A stretch of DNA of 64,000 nucleotides from Croceitalea marina (GTDB taxonomy: Bacteria > Bacteroidota > Bacteroidia > Flavobacteriales > Flavobacteriaceae). This document shows, in pieces, positions 9,055 to 17,492 of this stretch. Positions within the stretch are counted from its first letter, which is position 1. The number at the start of each line of letters is the position of its first letter. Below the pieces are notes generated by a model, which was not told the DNA's origin, did no database searches, and worked only from the letters and a program-made list of their open reading frames with translations. A program made the translations under genes and the position numbers. The DNA is taken from contig NZ_JBHULB010000005.1 in assembly GCF_042684265.1 (NCBI RefSeq), positions 189,307-253,306 on the forward strand, written 5' to 3'.

Positions 9055-9777
9055 ATGATAAATTGTGTTGTAATCGATGATGAACCTTTAGCCCGTGAGG
9101 GTATTAAAGCCTACCTGCAAAAAGTAGATTTTTTGAACTTTATTGGTGAGGGAGCCAACCCTACAGAAATTCATAAGATATCGGAAAAACAAACTATAGA
9201 TCTTATTTTCTTAGATATTCAAATGCCATTAATGACAGGGCTTGATTATCTAAAAAACACTGCTAATAGACCCATGGTAATTTTAACAACGGCCTATTCG
9301 AGCTATGCTTTAGAAAGCTTTGAGTTGGATGTGCTAGATTATTTAGTTAAGCCTATTACTTTTGCCAGATTCCACAAATCAGCCGTAAAAGCTAAAGACT
9401 ATTTTCAACTTACCACCAAAGGAGATTCAACTTCACACAAGCAAATTGATAACACTTATTTCTTTATAAAATGCGATTATGTCTACGAAAAGATTAAAAT
9501 AGAAGATTTGGAATATATTCAAGCACAGCAAAACTATGTTGTTTTTCACACTAGGGAACAAAAATATATGACATTGATGCCTTTGAAGCATATTTGGGAT
9601 ATGCTACCAACTTCAAGGTTCATACAAGTCCATAAATCCTTCGTGGTCGCCATTGATAAAATCATGACACTAGAAAAAACAAGAATCAAGCTTACTATGG
9701 CAACCATTCCTTTAAGTCGTAACTACAAAGAAAATGTTCATAAAGTAGTGCTTAAGAGGTCAGTATTTAAGAAATAA
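9055..9777 (+). CDS. LytTR-family response regulator
   Basis: A 240-residue two-domain regulator. The receiver domain (about 1-120) has the acidic pair VIDDEP, the phospho-acceptor Asp54 in FLDIQMP, the Thr in LTTAY and the Lys in YLVKPI. The LytTR DNA-binding domain (about 140-235) shows IEDLEYIQAQQNYVVFHT, RFIQVHKSFVV and the closing IPLSRNYKENV. It is the natural partner of the kinase encoded 5 bases upstream. Likely targets include the divergent NTF2-like operon. Lys113-region and Asp54 are intact, so it should be phosphorylatable. Confidence 0.9.
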   Translation: MINCVVIDDEPLAREGIKAYLQKVDFLNFIGEGANPTEIHKISEKQTIDLIFLDIQMPLMTGLDYLKNTANRPMVILTTAYSSYALESFELDVLDYLVKPITFARFHKSAVKAKDYFQLTTKGDSTSHKQIDNTYFFIKCDYVYEKIKIEDLEYIQAQQNYVVFHTREQKYMTLMPLKHIWDMLPTSRFIQVHKSFVVAIDKIMTLEKTRIKLTMATIPLSRNYKENVHKVVLKRSVFKK

Positions 9778-9810
9778 TGATTTTAAATGTTACTATTCCA
9801 TAGCTGTCGA

Positions 9811-10407
9811 TTAACTTCTAGACTCCAAAACTTTGACAATATCACTAAATGTAAATCCTTTGGCTTGAAGTAAAATCAAATAATGAAACAACAAGTCAGC
9901 GCTTTCATTTAAAAACAACTCATCATTATTGTCCTTAGCTTCAATAACGGTTTCTACGGCTTCTTCGCCTACTTTTTGGGCTATTTTATTGATTCCTTTT
10001 CTAAAAAGAGAGGCTACGTAACTTTTTTCGTCATCCTTATTTGCTTTACGACTAGCAATGGTGTCCTCCAGTATTGACAAAAAACCAAAAGAGGCTATAT
10101 TTTCCTCGCCCCAACACGTATCTGTTCCAGTATGACAAGTTGGGCCAGATGGATTCGCCATAATTAACAAGGTGTCATTATCACAATCATTTTTGATACT
10201 TACTAGTTTCAAAAAGTTTCCACTCTCCTCCCCTTTGGTCCATAAACGTTTTTTAGAACGACTATAAAAGGTCACTTTTTGGGTTTCTTGTGTTTTATCA
10301 AAAGCTTCTTGGTTCATATAGCCAAGCATTAAAACTTTTCTTGTTTGAGCGTCTTGTATTATTGCCGGCACCAACCCATCACTATTTTTTGTGAAATCTA
10401 TTTTCAT
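9811..10407 (-). CDS. hisIE: HisIE: phosphoribosyl-AMP cyclohydrolase / phosphoribosyl-ATP pyrophosphatase
   Basis: A 198-residue fusion catalysing histidine biosynthesis steps 2 and 3. The N-terminal HisI part has the metal site DCDNDT and the Cys/His motif GPTCHTG. The C-terminal HisE part (from about residue 105) has the all-alpha pyrophosphatase pattern KVGEEAVETVIEAK. It is the last gene of the his operon, separated from hisF by 84 bases that hold a long imperfect palindrome. Every other junction in the operon is nearly gapless, so expression of this gene may be modulated separately. Confidence 0.95.
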   Translation of the reverse strand: MKIDFTKNSDGLVPAIIQDAQTRKVLMLGYMNQEAFDKTQETQKVTFYSRSKKRLWTKGEESGNFLKLVSIKNDCDNDTLLIMANPSGPTCHTGTDTCWGEENIASFGFLSILEDTIASRKANKDDEKSYVASLFRKGINKIAQKVGEEAVETVIEAKDNNDELFLNESADLLFHYLILLQAKGFTFSDIVKVLESRS

Positions 10408-10420
10408 AATTTATTTCTTA

Positions 10421-10486
10421 TGTCAGTCTGAGCGCAGTCGAAGACCATTTACGTTTCTAAACATTTCGACTGTGCTCAATGTGACA
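10421..10486. repeat. Long imperfect inverted repeat between hisF and hisIE
   Basis: The arms 10421-10442 (TGTCAGTCTGAGCGCAGTCGAA) and 10465-10486 are inverted copies differing at four positions, around a 22-base spacer. The arms are GC-richer than the surroundings and end in TGTCA/TGACA. The GAGCGCAGTCGAA core resembles a palindromic intergenic repeat common in Flavobacteriaceae. It lies inside the his transcript, so in RNA it would form a hairpin of about 18 pairs between two cistrons. Confidence 0.7.
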
Positions 10487-10491
10487 CTCAG

Positions 10492-11247
10492 TTATATTCT
10501 TACAGGAATCCCTTCCTTTTCCAATTCGTTCTTTAAATCTAAAATTTCAATTTCCTTAAAATGAAAAACACTAGCTGCCAATGCAGCATCAGCCTTACCC
10601 TTTTTAAAAGTGTCCATAAAATGTTTTACTGTTCCAGCACCCCCAGAAGCTATTATTGGAATATTTAGTTCTGTAGACAACTTGGCTAAGGCTTCATTGG
10701 CAAAACCGTCTTTTGTACCATCATTATCCATAGAAGTGAACAAAATTTCCCCTGCGCCCCTTTGTGCCACTTCTTTAGCCCAATCAAATAGATTTAGCTC
10801 TGTGGGCACTTTACCACCTACTAAATGCACCTTCCATTCACCATCTATTTGTTTGGCATCGATAGCAACTACAATACACTGCGAACCAAATTTGGCCACG
10901 AGATCATTTATTAAGTTGGGATTTTTAACCGCCGAAGAATTTATAGACACTTTATCCGCACCATTTTTTAGTAATCTATCTACATCTTCTACCGAAGAAA
11001 TTCCTCCGCCAACAGTAAAAGGAATATTTAGTTTCTCAGCTACCTTATATACCAATTCTGCCAAGGTTTTTCTTTTTTGCTCCGTTGCAGATATATCTAG
11101 GAACACCAGTTCATCTGCACCTTCTTCTGCATAGCGTTGTGCCAATTCTATTGGATCTCCAGCATCTCTTAGGTCAACGAAATTGACTCCTTTGACCGTT
11201 CTTCCGTCCTTAATATCCAAACATGGAATGATTCGTTTTGCAAGCAC
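10492..11247 (-). CDS. hisF: HisF: imidazole glycerol phosphate synthase, cyclase subunit
   Basis: A 251-residue TIM barrel that cyclises PRFAR with ammonia from HisH to give IGP and AICAR. Catalytic Asp11 lies in IPCLDIKDG and the second catalytic Asp in IVVAIDAK. Phosphate loops VGGGIS and IIASGGAGT are present. Translation starts at GTG, which overlaps the TAG of the upstream DinB-like gene by one base (TAGTG), implying translational coupling. Its partner HisH is encoded further upstream in the same operon. Confidence 0.96.
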   Translation of the reverse strand: MLAKRIIPCLDIKDGRTVKGVNFVDLRDAGDPIELAQRYAEEGADELVFLDISATEQKRKTLAELVYKVAEKLNIPFTVGGGISSVEDVDRLLKNGADKVSINSSAVKNPNLINDLVAKFGSQCIVVAIDAKQIDGEWKVHLVGGKVPTELNLFDWAKEVAQRGAGEILFTSMDNDGTKDGFANEALAKLSTELNIPIIASGGAGTVKHFMDTFKKGKADAALAASVFHFKEIEILDLKNELEKEGIPVRI

Positions 11248-11759
11248 TAGTTATCGTTTTTTATTTTTAAATCAATTCCGTCATAAAAGCCCAAATCCTT
11301 ATTTTTCAATTGCTTGGTCCAAAACGCGATTTGGCCGGTATGATATGAATAGTGCTCAACTGCGTGAAGTACAACCCCAATTCCTGAAAAATAAAAACCC
11401 TGTACCTTTCTTTTTCTGACCAATTGCGCAAGTGAAGCATCATTGATAATTCTCTTGGATTTTTCCGCAGTTTCGGTTAGCATTAGTTGTAGCTCCTTCT
11501 TATTAAAACCAGAAATGGTATCAAATTCAATATCTCGTTTTCGGGTATCTTCTGTCTCTCCTAAAGATGAGATGATATATTGGCTCATATTACCACACAA
11601 ATGTAAAATTAGGTTACCAACACTATTCAGGTTTTCGTTTGGACGTTTCCAAATATCCTCCTCTGAAAGTTGTTCTAATGAAATTGTATTCATTCGAGTA
11701 CTTTCATCTAAACGATATATGGCATTTTGAATAAACTCTTCTCTTATTATTTCTTCCAT
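11247..11759 (-). CDS. DinB-like (DUF1572-type) protein embedded in the his operon
   Basis: A 170-residue four-helix-bundle protein of the DinB superfamily. The metal ligands expected for the fold are visible: a His in NLILHLCGN and two in HAVEHYSYHTGQIAFW. Family members include bacillithiol or glutathione transferases and maleylpyruvate isomerases; the actual thiol substrate is unknown. Its start overlaps the hisA stop (TGATG) and its stop overlaps the hisF GTG (TAGTG), so it is fully coupled within the operon. It has no known role in histidine synthesis. Confidence 0.8.
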   Translation of the reverse strand: MEEIIREEFIQNAIYRLDESTRMNTISLEQLSEEDIWKRPNENLNSVGNLILHLCGNMSQYIISSLGETEDTRKRDIEFDTISGFNKKELQLMLTETAEKSKRIINDASLAQLVRKRKVQGFYFSGIGVVLHAVEHYSYHTGQIAFWTKQLKNKDLGFYDGIDLKIKNDN

Positions 11760-12487
11760 CAGTTATTTTCTAAGATATAAGTTTCCAATTGCTTTAGGCT
11801 AATTCTATTTTCATAAATCGCCTTTCCTATAATAGTACCTTCACAACCGATTTCTTCTAGTCTCGGTAGCTCCGAAAAAGTCGATATACCACCAGATGCA
11901 ACTAGTTTTACGTTAGGGGTTTCTTTTAGAATCTTCTTATATAAGTCGAAAGAGGGACCTTCTAACATGCCATCTTTCGAAATATCGGTGCAAATCACAT
12001 ACTGTATTCCTTTTCTGAGATAGTAGTCAATAAAAGGCAGCAACTCTTCTTTAGACTCTTCTTGCCAACCGGAAATGGCCACTTTTTCGTCCAAGACATC
12101 TGCTCCTAAAATAATTCTATCAGAACCATATTGGGTTATCCATCCGGTAAATAATTCTTTATCTTTCACCGCAATACTACCGCCAGTGATTTGCCCTGCA
12201 CCACTGTCAAAGGCAATACGCAAATCATCATCAGATTTTAAACCACCTCCGAAATCAATTTTTAGATTGGTCTTACTTGCAATTTGTTCTAGAACCTTAT
12301 AGTTTACAATGTGTTTGGCCTTCGCCCCATCCAAATCAACTAAGTGTAAATACTGGATTCCATGGTCTTGAAATTCCTTTGCTACTTCTACAGGGTTTTC
12401 ATTATAAACTTTTTTGGTGTTATAGTCCCCTTTCGATAGGCGAACACATTTACCTTCTATAATGTCAATGGCCGGTATAATTCTCAT
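11759..12487 (-). CDS. hisA: HisA: ProFAR isomerase
   Basis: A 242-residue TIM barrel that opens the ribose ring of ProFAR to PRFAR. The catalytic Asp is in IPAIDIIEGKCVRL, the opposing Asp in VICTDISKDG, and the phosphate loops are FGGGLKS and VASGGIST. The length is normal for the family. It begins 3 bases after hisH and overlaps the DinB-like gene by one base. It is homologous to HisF, but the active-site loops identify it as HisA. Confidence 0.96.
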   Translation of the reverse strand: MRIIPAIDIIEGKCVRLSKGDYNTKKVYNENPVEVAKEFQDHGIQYLHLVDLDGAKAKHIVNYKVLEQIASKTNLKIDFGGGLKSDDDLRIAFDSGAGQITGGSIAVKDKELFTGWITQYGSDRIILGADVLDEKVAISGWQEESKEELLPFIDYYLRKGIQYVICTDISKDGMLEGPSFDLYKKILKETPNVKLVASGGISTFSELPRLEEIGCEGTIIGKAIYENRISLKQLETYILENN

Positions 12488-12490
12488 AAC

Positions 12491-13069
12491 TTAAATATTC
12501 AAGAAATTCTGAAGAATTTTAGCCCCATATTCACCAGACTTTTCAGGGTGAAATTGGGTTCCATAAAAATTACTTTTTTGTAACGCGGCGCTATAATCAA
12601 TCCCGTAATTACAAGTAGCTATTGTTTCTTTGGTAATTGGAGCATAGTAACTGTGTACCTGATAAATAAAATCATTGTCCAACTCTTCAAATAGTGCTGA
12701 TTTGAGCTTCTCAACTTTATTCCATCCAATTTGTGGAACTTTCAAACTAGAGTTAAACTTTATTACATCTACATCAAAAATTCCTAACCCTTTAGTAGTG
12801 CCTTCTTCAGATGAATTACACATCAATTGCATACCCAGGCAAATACCTAAAACCGGTTGCTCTAAATTTGGAATCAATTTATTTAACCCACTTTCATTCA
12901 GCTTTTTCATGGCACTACTTGCTTCTCCAACTCCTGGAAAAATAACTTTATCAGCTTCCTTAATAAGCGTTGAATTATTCGTCAAAACAGCATCAACACC
13001 AAGTCGTTGAAAGGCAAATTTGATACTTTGAATGTTGCCAGCACCGTAATCTATAATTACTAAATTCAT
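12491..13069 (-). CDS. hisH: HisH: imidazole glycerol phosphate synthase, glutaminase subunit
   Basis: A 192-residue class I glutamine amidotransferase that hydrolyses glutamine and channels ammonia to HisF. The nucleophilic Cys is in GICLGMQLM, and the His/Glu of the triad in GTQFHPEKSG. The start overlaps the hisB stop by four bases (ATGA), so the two are translationally coupled. It is separated from hisF by hisA and the DinB-like gene. Confidence 0.96.
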   Translation of the reverse strand: MNLVIIDYGAGNIQSIKFAFQRLGVDAVLTNNSTLIKEADKVIFPGVGEASSAMKKLNESGLNKLIPNLEQPVLGICLGMQLMCNSSEEGTTKGLGIFDVDVIKFNSSLKVPQIGWNKVEKLKSALFEELDNDFIYQVHSYYAPITKETIATCNYGIDYSAALQKSNFYGTQFHPEKSGEYGAKILQNFLNI

Positions 13070-14205
13070 AAAACCCCTTTTGTCGATGGTAAAACCATTT
13101 TATCAACATCCCTTTTTACGGCGACCTTTATCGCCTTTGCAAAGGCCTTGAATATTGCCTCTATTTTATGGTGTTCATTGGTACCTTCAGCTTTTATATT
13201 CAGATTTGCCTTAGCACCATCAGTAAATGATTTAAAAAAATGAAAGAACATCTCCGTTGGCATATCACCTACTTTTTCACGTTTAAACTCTGCATCCCAA
13301 ACAAGCCAGTTTCTACCTCCAAAGTCTATAGCCACTTGAGCTAAGCAGTCGTCCATAGGCAAACAAAAACCATATCTTTCAATACCCAGTTTATCACCCA
13401 AAGCATCATGAAAAACTTCACCCAGAGCTATTGCCGTATCTTCTATGGTATGATGCTCATCAACCTCTAAATCACCGTCTACATGAATTTTTAAATCCAT
13501 TTGGCCGTGTCTTGCCAATTGATCTAACATATGATCAAAAAATGCCAGTCCAGTTTTAATAGTTCCTTCTCCTGTTCCATCTAAATTGAGTTCAATCTTG
13601 ATATCAGTTTCTTTCGTTTTTCTGTGGATTTTTCTGATACGAGTTGAAAGTTTTAAAAAATCATAAATCTTGCCCCAATCATTGGTTTCCAGAGCGATAT
13701 AGTCAGAAAGGTCAGTCTCAGAAATACTTAATTCGTCAGTTCCTAAATGTGCTTTATCGTTAATAAAGATACCTTTTGCACCTAAATTTTTGGCAAGCTC
13801 CATATCTGTTAACCGATCCCCAATAACAAAAGAATTTGCCATATCATAATCGGCTGTCAGATAATGCGATAGTAATCCTATTTTTGGCTTTCTAGTATCT
13901 GCATTCTCATGAGGAAAAGTCTTATCGATAAGTACTTCATTAAAAACCACTCCCTCATTTTCAAAAGACTTTATAATGAAATTGTGAACTGGCCAAAAAG
14001 TGTTTTCAGGAAATGAAGCCGTACCCAAGCCATCTTGATTGGTAACCATTACCAATTCATAATCCATCTCTCTGGCGATTTTGCCTAAATAACCAAAGAC
14101 TTTAGGGTAAAACTCTAGTTTTTCAAAACTATCCAATTGATAATCAATTGGCGGTTCTAAAGCCAAGGTTCCATCTCTATCTATAAATAATACTTTTTTA
14201 CTCAT
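13066..14205 (-). CDS. hisB: HisB: histidinol-phosphatase / imidazoleglycerol-phosphate dehydratase
   Basis: A 379-residue bifunctional enzyme for steps 6 and 8 of histidine synthesis. The N-terminal HAD phosphatase (about 1-165) has the nucleophile motif DRDGT, VTNQDG and GDRLTDMELA. The dehydratase part (about 185-379) has the duplicated metal motifs DHMLDQLARHG, DEHHTIED and the closing NEHHKIEAIFKAFA. Fusion of the two is usual in Bacteroidota and Gammaproteobacteria. The start overlaps the hisC stop by four bases. Confidence 0.96.
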   Translation of the reverse strand: MSKKVLFIDRDGTLALEPPIDYQLDSFEKLEFYPKVFGYLGKIAREMDYELVMVTNQDGLGTASFPENTFWPVHNFIIKSFENEGVVFNEVLIDKTFPHENADTRKPKIGLLSHYLTADYDMANSFVIGDRLTDMELAKNLGAKGIFINDKAHLGTDELSISETDLSDYIALETNDWGKIYDFLKLSTRIRKIHRKTKETDIKIELNLDGTGEGTIKTGLAFFDHMLDQLARHGQMDLKIHVDGDLEVDEHHTIEDTAIALGEVFHDALGDKLGIERYGFCLPMDDCLAQVAIDFGGRNWLVWDAEFKREKVGDMPTEMFFHFFKSFTDGAKANLNIKAEGTNEHHKIEAIFKAFAKAIKVAVKRDVDKMVLPSTKGVL

Positions 14206-15248
14206 AAATCCAGTTCTTTAAGTGCTGCCAATAGCTTTTTATTCTCTTCTCTCGTCCCTATGGTAAAACGCAAGGTGTTTTCACACATTGGCTGTGAACT
14301 TCTGTTTCTAACTACAATACCTTTATCTAACAATTGACCGTAGCGCATTTTGGCATCGTCAACTCTTACTAAAACAAAATTAGCATCACTCTTAAATACC
14401 TTTTGAACAAGGTTGAATTCTTTTAAAGTCTCTTTAAACTTGTTCCTCTCATTCAAAATTGCGCTTATCTGATTTGATACTTTTTTTTCATTGATAATCC
14501 CGATTAAAGCACGCTCTTGCGTTAATTCGTTAACATTGTACGGAGGTTTTATTTTCTTAAGTATTGTTATGATTTCTTCAGAAGCAAAGCACATGCCCAA
14601 TCGTATACCCGCCATACCATAGGCCTTTGAAAGTGTTTGGGTAACTACTAAGTTTGGAAACTCATTTAATCTGCAAATCCAAGATTCAGTATTGGCAAAA
14701 TCTATATATGCCTCATCAATGACAACCAAGCCTTGAAATTCATTAAGAATAGTTTCTATTTTTTCAGATTGAATAAGATTACCAGTAGGATTGTTCGGCG
14801 AGCATAAAAATAACAATTTGGTATGCGCATCAACTTTAGATAAAATGGCTTTCACATCAGGTTGAAAATCTTCATTAAGCAAAACTTCACAATTCTCAAT
14901 CACATTTATATCTGACAATACTTTATACATGCCATATGTTGGCGGCAATGTAATTATGTTGTCTTTACTTGGCTCGCAAAAAGCCCTGAACAACAAATCC
15001 AAAATTTCATCACTTCCATTGCCTAGTACTATTTGCGATTCTTTTATGCCCTTTTGATTGGCCAATACCGCTTTAAGACTTCTTTGATGCGGGTCGGGAT
15101 ACCGATTAACACCGTTAGCATTAGGATTCTCATTGGCATCTAAAAAAATCATATCCGCACCCAAGGCAACGAACTCATCGCGTGCAGAAGAGTAAGGCTT
15201 TAAACCTCTGATATTTTCTCTAATTAATCTTTCTAATTTAAAACCCAT
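14202..15248 (-). CDS. hisC: HisC: histidinol-phosphate aminotransferase
   Basis: A 348-residue fold-type I PLP aminotransferase converting imidazole-acetol phosphate to histidinol phosphate. Visible features are CSPNNPTGN, the VIDEAYIDF strand with the PLP-binding Asp, the Schiff-base Lys in LSKAYGMAGIRLG, and the C-terminal substrate Arg in LRFTIGTREEN. It begins one base after hisD and overlaps hisB. The length is normal. Confidence 0.96.
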   Translation of the reverse strand: MGFKLERLIRENIRGLKPYSSARDEFVALGADMIFLDANENPNANGVNRYPDPHQRSLKAVLANQKGIKESQIVLGNGSDEILDLLFRAFCEPSKDNIITLPPTYGMYKVLSDINVIENCEVLLNEDFQPDVKAILSKVDAHTKLLFLCSPNNPTGNLIQSEKIETILNEFQGLVVIDEAYIDFANTESWICRLNEFPNLVVTQTLSKAYGMAGIRLGMCFASEEIITILKKIKPPYNVNELTQERALIGIINEKKVSNQISAILNERNKFKETLKEFNLVQKVFKSDANFVLVRVDDAKMRYGQLLDKGIVVRNRSSQPMCENTLRFTIGTREENKKLLAALKELDL

Positions 15249-15249
15249 C

Positions 15250-16536
15250 TTAATCTTTTAAGCTTTCCAATCTTAAGGTCACTGCATTTTTATGCGCTTG
15301 TAGCCCTTCTGCTTCTGCCATTAGTTCAATAGTCTTACCTAAATTCCGAATTCCCTGTTTGGTTATCTTTTGAAAGGTCATGCTCTTTAAAAAACTATCC
15401 AAATTAACTCCACTATACTGCTTTGCGTAGCCATTGGTCGGTAAGGTGTGATTAGTTCCCGAAGCGTAATCTCCAGCACTTTCAGGGGTGTAATTACCAA
15501 TAAATACAGAACCGGCGTTCATTGTGTTCTTAATATAGAAGTCTTCATTTTCCACACAAACGATATAATGTTCTGGACCATATGCATTAATAAGTTGCAA
15601 AGCTGTTTCATCGTCTTCGACATAAATCAATTTGCTATTTTCTATCGCTTTTTCAGCGATATCTCTCCGTGGAAGTGCTTTCAATTGTTTGATAACTTCA
15701 TCCTCTACATTTGTAATCATTTCCTTTGAAGTAGAAACCAAGATCACTTGACTATCCACCCCATGTTCTGCTTGACTCAATAAATCAGATGCAACAAAAG
15801 CTGCATTGGCAGAATCATCTGCAACCACTAATAATTCACTAGGCCCAGCAGGCATATCTATAGCGACTCCGTATCTGGTAGCCCATTGTTTGGCAACGGT
15901 CACATATTGATTGCCAGGTCCGAATATTTTATACACTTGAGGAATACTTTCTGTACCAAAAGTCATCGCTGCAATAGCCTGAATACCACCGACCTTGAAA
16001 ACTTTATCTACACCACATAATTTGGCAGTATATAAAATGGCAGGATTTAGATTGCCGTTATTATCTGGAGGACTACACAGAACTATTTCTTTACATCCCG
16101 CAATTTTAGCAGGAATAGCGAGCATCAATATTGTAGAAAATAAAGGTGCTGTGCCACCTGGAATGTATAAACCAACCTTTTCTATTGGTCGTTTTTCTTG
16201 CCAACAGGTCACGCCCGGCATAGTATCCAATTGTATTCTCTCTGACACCTGCGCTTTATGAAACGCTTCAATATTTGATTTGGCCAAATTTATGGCATCT
16301 TTGAGTTCTTTAGCGAGTTGGTCTTCGGCATTACTGAACTCCATAGCAGCGACCAACATGTCTTTCAACTTTATGCCATCGAATTTTTGAGTGTATCTTT
16401 CGACAGCCGTATCGCCATTTTCATTTATCTCATTAAAAATACTGCCAACAATACCCTCAATATCCTCAAAAGATTGTGTTGGCCTTTTTAAAAGTGTTGA
16501 CCACTCTTTTCTATTTGGATCGTAAATCGTATTCAT
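15250..16536 (-). CDS. hisD: HisD: histidinol dehydrogenase
   Basis: A protein of about 428 residues catalysing the last two oxidations to histidine, Zn- and NAD-dependent. Motifs include GLYIPGGTAPLFST, FGPGNQYVTVAK, MPAGPSELLVVAD and the catalytic LLSQAEHGVDSQ. The frame stays open upstream to 16614, but ATG at 16536 (MNTIYDP) is the real start: it overlaps the hisG stop by one base (TAATG), and the extension would run within hisG with an unnatural Arg-rich sequence. Confidence 0.95.
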   Translation of the reverse strand: MNTIYDPNRKEWSTLLKRPTQSFEDIEGIVGSIFNEINENGDTAVERYTQKFDGIKLKDMLVAAMEFSNAEDQLAKELKDAINLAKSNIEAFHKAQVSERIQLDTMPGVTCWQEKRPIEKVGLYIPGGTAPLFSTILMLAIPAKIAGCKEIVLCSPPDNNGNLNPAILYTAKLCGVDKVFKVGGIQAIAAMTFGTESIPQVYKIFGPGNQYVTVAKQWATRYGVAIDMPAGPSELLVVADDSANAAFVASDLLSQAEHGVDSQVILVSTSKEMITNVEDEVIKQLKALPRRDIAEKAIENSKLIYVEDDETALQLINAYGPEHYIVCVENEDFYIKNTMNAGSVFIGNYTPESAGDYASGTNHTLPTNGYAKQYSGVNLDSFLKSMTFQKITKQGIRNLGKTIELMAEAEGLQAHKNAVTLRLESLKD

Positions 16537-17393
16537 TACAACACCATTTTTTCGATTGGACAAACCAAGATACCCTCTGCACCTGCCGCTTTTAACTCGT
16601 CTATGACTTCCCAAAAAGTATCTTTATCAATTACTGTATGTACTGAGCTCCAACCTTCTTCGGCAAGCGGCAAAACCGTTGGGCTACGCATACCGGGTAA
16701 TAACGCCAAGATTTCATCAAGTTTGGGATTAGGCGCATTAAGTAATACATATTTCGATTGTCTTGCCCGTAAAACGGACTGTAATCGGAAACGTAATTTA
16801 TTAAGAAGTAACTCTCGTTCTTCGCTTATTTTAGGCGATACCGCAAGAACAGCCTCGCTTTTTAGCATTACTTCTACTTCCTTCAAATTATTCTTGAAAA
16901 GTGTACTTCCACTAGAAACTATATCACAAATGCCATCGGCCAAACCAATATTTGGAGCAATTTCGACAGAACCATTGATAATATGCAAGTCAGCATTCAC
17001 TCCCTTATCCTTAAGATATTTTTTAACTGTATTTGGGTATGAAGTGGCTATTCGCTTTCCTTCAAAATCCTTGACCGAATTATAGGCCACCGTTTTAGGT
17101 ATTGCCAAAGAGACTTTGCATTTCGAAAAATTTAAACGTTCAGAAATTGTAATACCTTCTCCCTTTTCAATTAAAACGTTTTCTCCAATAATAGCTATGT
17201 CTACTACCCCATCCCTCAAATATTGAGGTATATCACCATTTCTTAGATAAAATACTTCTAATGGGAAATTACGGGCCGTTGCCTTTAATTGATCTTTACC
17301 GTTATCAATGGAAATGCCGGCTTCCTTTAAAATTTTAAGGGAATCCTCATTAAGCCTTCCACTTTTTTGAATAGCAATTCTAATCTTAGTCAT
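16536..17393 (-). CDS. hisG: HisG: ATP phosphoribosyltransferase (long form)
   Basis: A 285-residue enzyme for the committed step, condensing ATP with PRPP. The catalytic domain begins KIRIAIQKSGRL. The PRPP-binding region has DGICDIVSSGST. The last 70 or so residues are the ACT-like regulatory domain that binds histidine (GMRSPTVLPL, SVHTVI, GILVCPIEKMVL). A long-form HisG needs no HisZ partner. It is the first structural gene, following a leader peptide and intrinsic terminator, so it is controlled by both attenuation and feedback. Confidence 0.96.
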   Translation of the reverse strand: MTKIRIAIQKSGRLNEDSLKILKEAGISIDNGKDQLKATARNFPLEVFYLRNGDIPQYLRDGVVDIAIIGENVLIEKGEGITISERLNFSKCKVSLAIPKTVAYNSVKDFEGKRIATSYPNTVKKYLKDKGVNADLHIINGSVEIAPNIGLADGICDIVSSGSTLFKNNLKEVEVMLKSEAVLAVSPKISEERELLLNKLRFRLQSVLRARQSKYVLLNAPNPKLDEILALLPGMRSPTVLPLAEEGWSSVHTVIDKDTFWEVIDELKAAGAEGILVCPIEKMVL

Positions 17394-17435
17394 TTCTAAA
17401 TTTTAATATCCGAACAACCAAAAAGGTCAAAAAAT

Positions 17436-17465
17436 AAAACCCGTTTGATTGCTCAAACGGGTTTT
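17436..17465 (-). terminator. Intrinsic terminator of the his attenuator
   Basis: On the minus strand AAAACCCGTTTGA and TCAAACGGGTTTT form a perfect 13-pair stem with a 4-base loop, followed by ATTTTTT. It lies between the His-rich leader peptide and hisG. The 5' arm contains TGAGC, complementary to GCTCA in the leader coding sequence (in the CAC-GCT-CAG region), which could be part of an alternative antiterminator pairing. Confidence 0.88.
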
Positions 17466-17492
17466 TACTATTTTGAAATACACAAAATATCG

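Noticed and set aside
10610..11134. 174-codon plus-strand frame opposite hisF
   Set aside because: Antisense to a conserved enzyme gene; the Ser/Pro-rich composition is what the reverse complement of the gene produces.
16537..16614. 26-codon N-terminal extension of hisD
   Set aside because: It runs through the hisG coding region and is Arg-rich; ATG at 16536 overlaps the hisG stop as TAATG and matches family N-termini.
16603..17085. 160-codon plus-strand frame opposite hisG
   Set aside because: Entirely inside a well-conserved gene on the other strand, with no start signal or family match.
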